Shown here: piece by piece, positions 5,987-6,041 of the stretch
Layout: every line of letters starts with the position of its first letter
Numbering within the stretch: position 1 is the stretch's first letter
The notes under the pieces: model-generated
The model's database searches: none
Seen by the model: the letters and a program-made list of their open reading frames with translations, nothing else
Told to the model about the DNA's origin: nothing
Translations under genes and position numbers: made by a program
NCBI GenBank assembly: GCA_002380945.1
Contig: DFWO01000158.1
Location: forward strand, 1-6,041
Reading direction: 5' to 3'
Length of the DNA stretch: 6,041 nt
Source of the DNA: Methylococcaceae bacterium UBA4132
Lineage (GTDB): Bacteria; Pseudomonadota; Gammaproteobacteria; Methylococcales; Methylomonadaceae

Positions 5987-6041
5987 TCACAAGTTTGCCT
6001 CATTATTTGTTGTCGCCTCCTTAGAACCTGTTCAACATCTC
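5987..6041. other. Terminal stretch without a recognisable gene
   Basis: These last bases hold no supported gene. On the minus strand an AAGGAGG (about 6015-6022) is followed 13 bases later by an ATG, but that frame closes after 12 codons. The minus frame entering from the edge (ATG TTG AAC AGG TTC TAA) could be the tail of a gene outside the window, which cannot be judged from so few codons. Confidence 0.3.

Noticed and set aside
5977..6022. AAGGAGG followed by a 12-codon minus-strand frame (MRQTCDYVDMLQ)
   Set aside because: The spacing of 13 bases is too long and the peptide is too short with no leader-peptide features such as codon runs or an attenuator.
5936..6037. TGTTCAACA occurring twice (5936-5944 and 6029-6037)
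   Set aside because: A nine-base direct repeat in AT-rich DNA can arise by chance; no flanking symmetry marks it as an insertion-sequence end or target-site duplication.

Overview
The window looks like a chromosomal segment of a moderately AT-leaning gammaproteobacterium. Protein resemblances (a MEKHLA-domain protein, a beta-carbonic anhydrase, and a miaA / NAD(P)HX-repair / tsaE / amidase block) suggest a free-living environmental lineage such as Methylococcales or Thiotrichales. That placement is inference from remembered family resemblance, not a search. All confident genes lie on the minus strand, so the block is transcribed from right to left.

Right end (about 5798-6041): no intact gene. 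It holds a candidate promoter for miaA and, on the plus strand, a decayed N-terminal zinc-ribbon relict of an IS1-like transposase.

Core block (1516-5797, read right to left): miaA, a bifunctional NAD(P)HX epimerase/dehydratase (nnr), tsaE and a periplasmic N-acetylmuramoyl-L-alanine amidase (amiC/amiB type). The first three are joined by stop/start overlaps, so they are very probably one translationally coupled operon. The amidase has a strong sigma70-like promoter of its own in the tsaE-amidase gap and ends at a clear intrinsic terminator. MiaA and TsaE both serve modification of tRNA position 37 (i6A and t6A respectively), Nnr repairs damaged NAD(P)H, and the amidase cleaves septal peptidoglycan. 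E. coli has the same genes as nnr-tsaE-amiB-mutL-miaA-hfq; here miaA is at the front and mutL is not between its usual neighbours.

Left part (38-1452): a stand-alone MEKHLA (PAS-related) domain protein starts directly after the amidase terminator with no room for a promoter of its own. A 365-bp stretch follows that contains only a doubtful 61-codon reading frame. Last is a beta-class carbonic anhydrase with a good ribosome binding site and an unusual cysteine-rich loop.

The most notable non-genic feature is a REP-like GTAG-plus-palindrome element that coincides exactly with the apparent 5' end of miaA, so the first roughly 12 codons of the longest miaA frame are repeat sequence. I see no convincing new multi-gene system; most of the window is ordinary housekeeping DNA with several local oddities.
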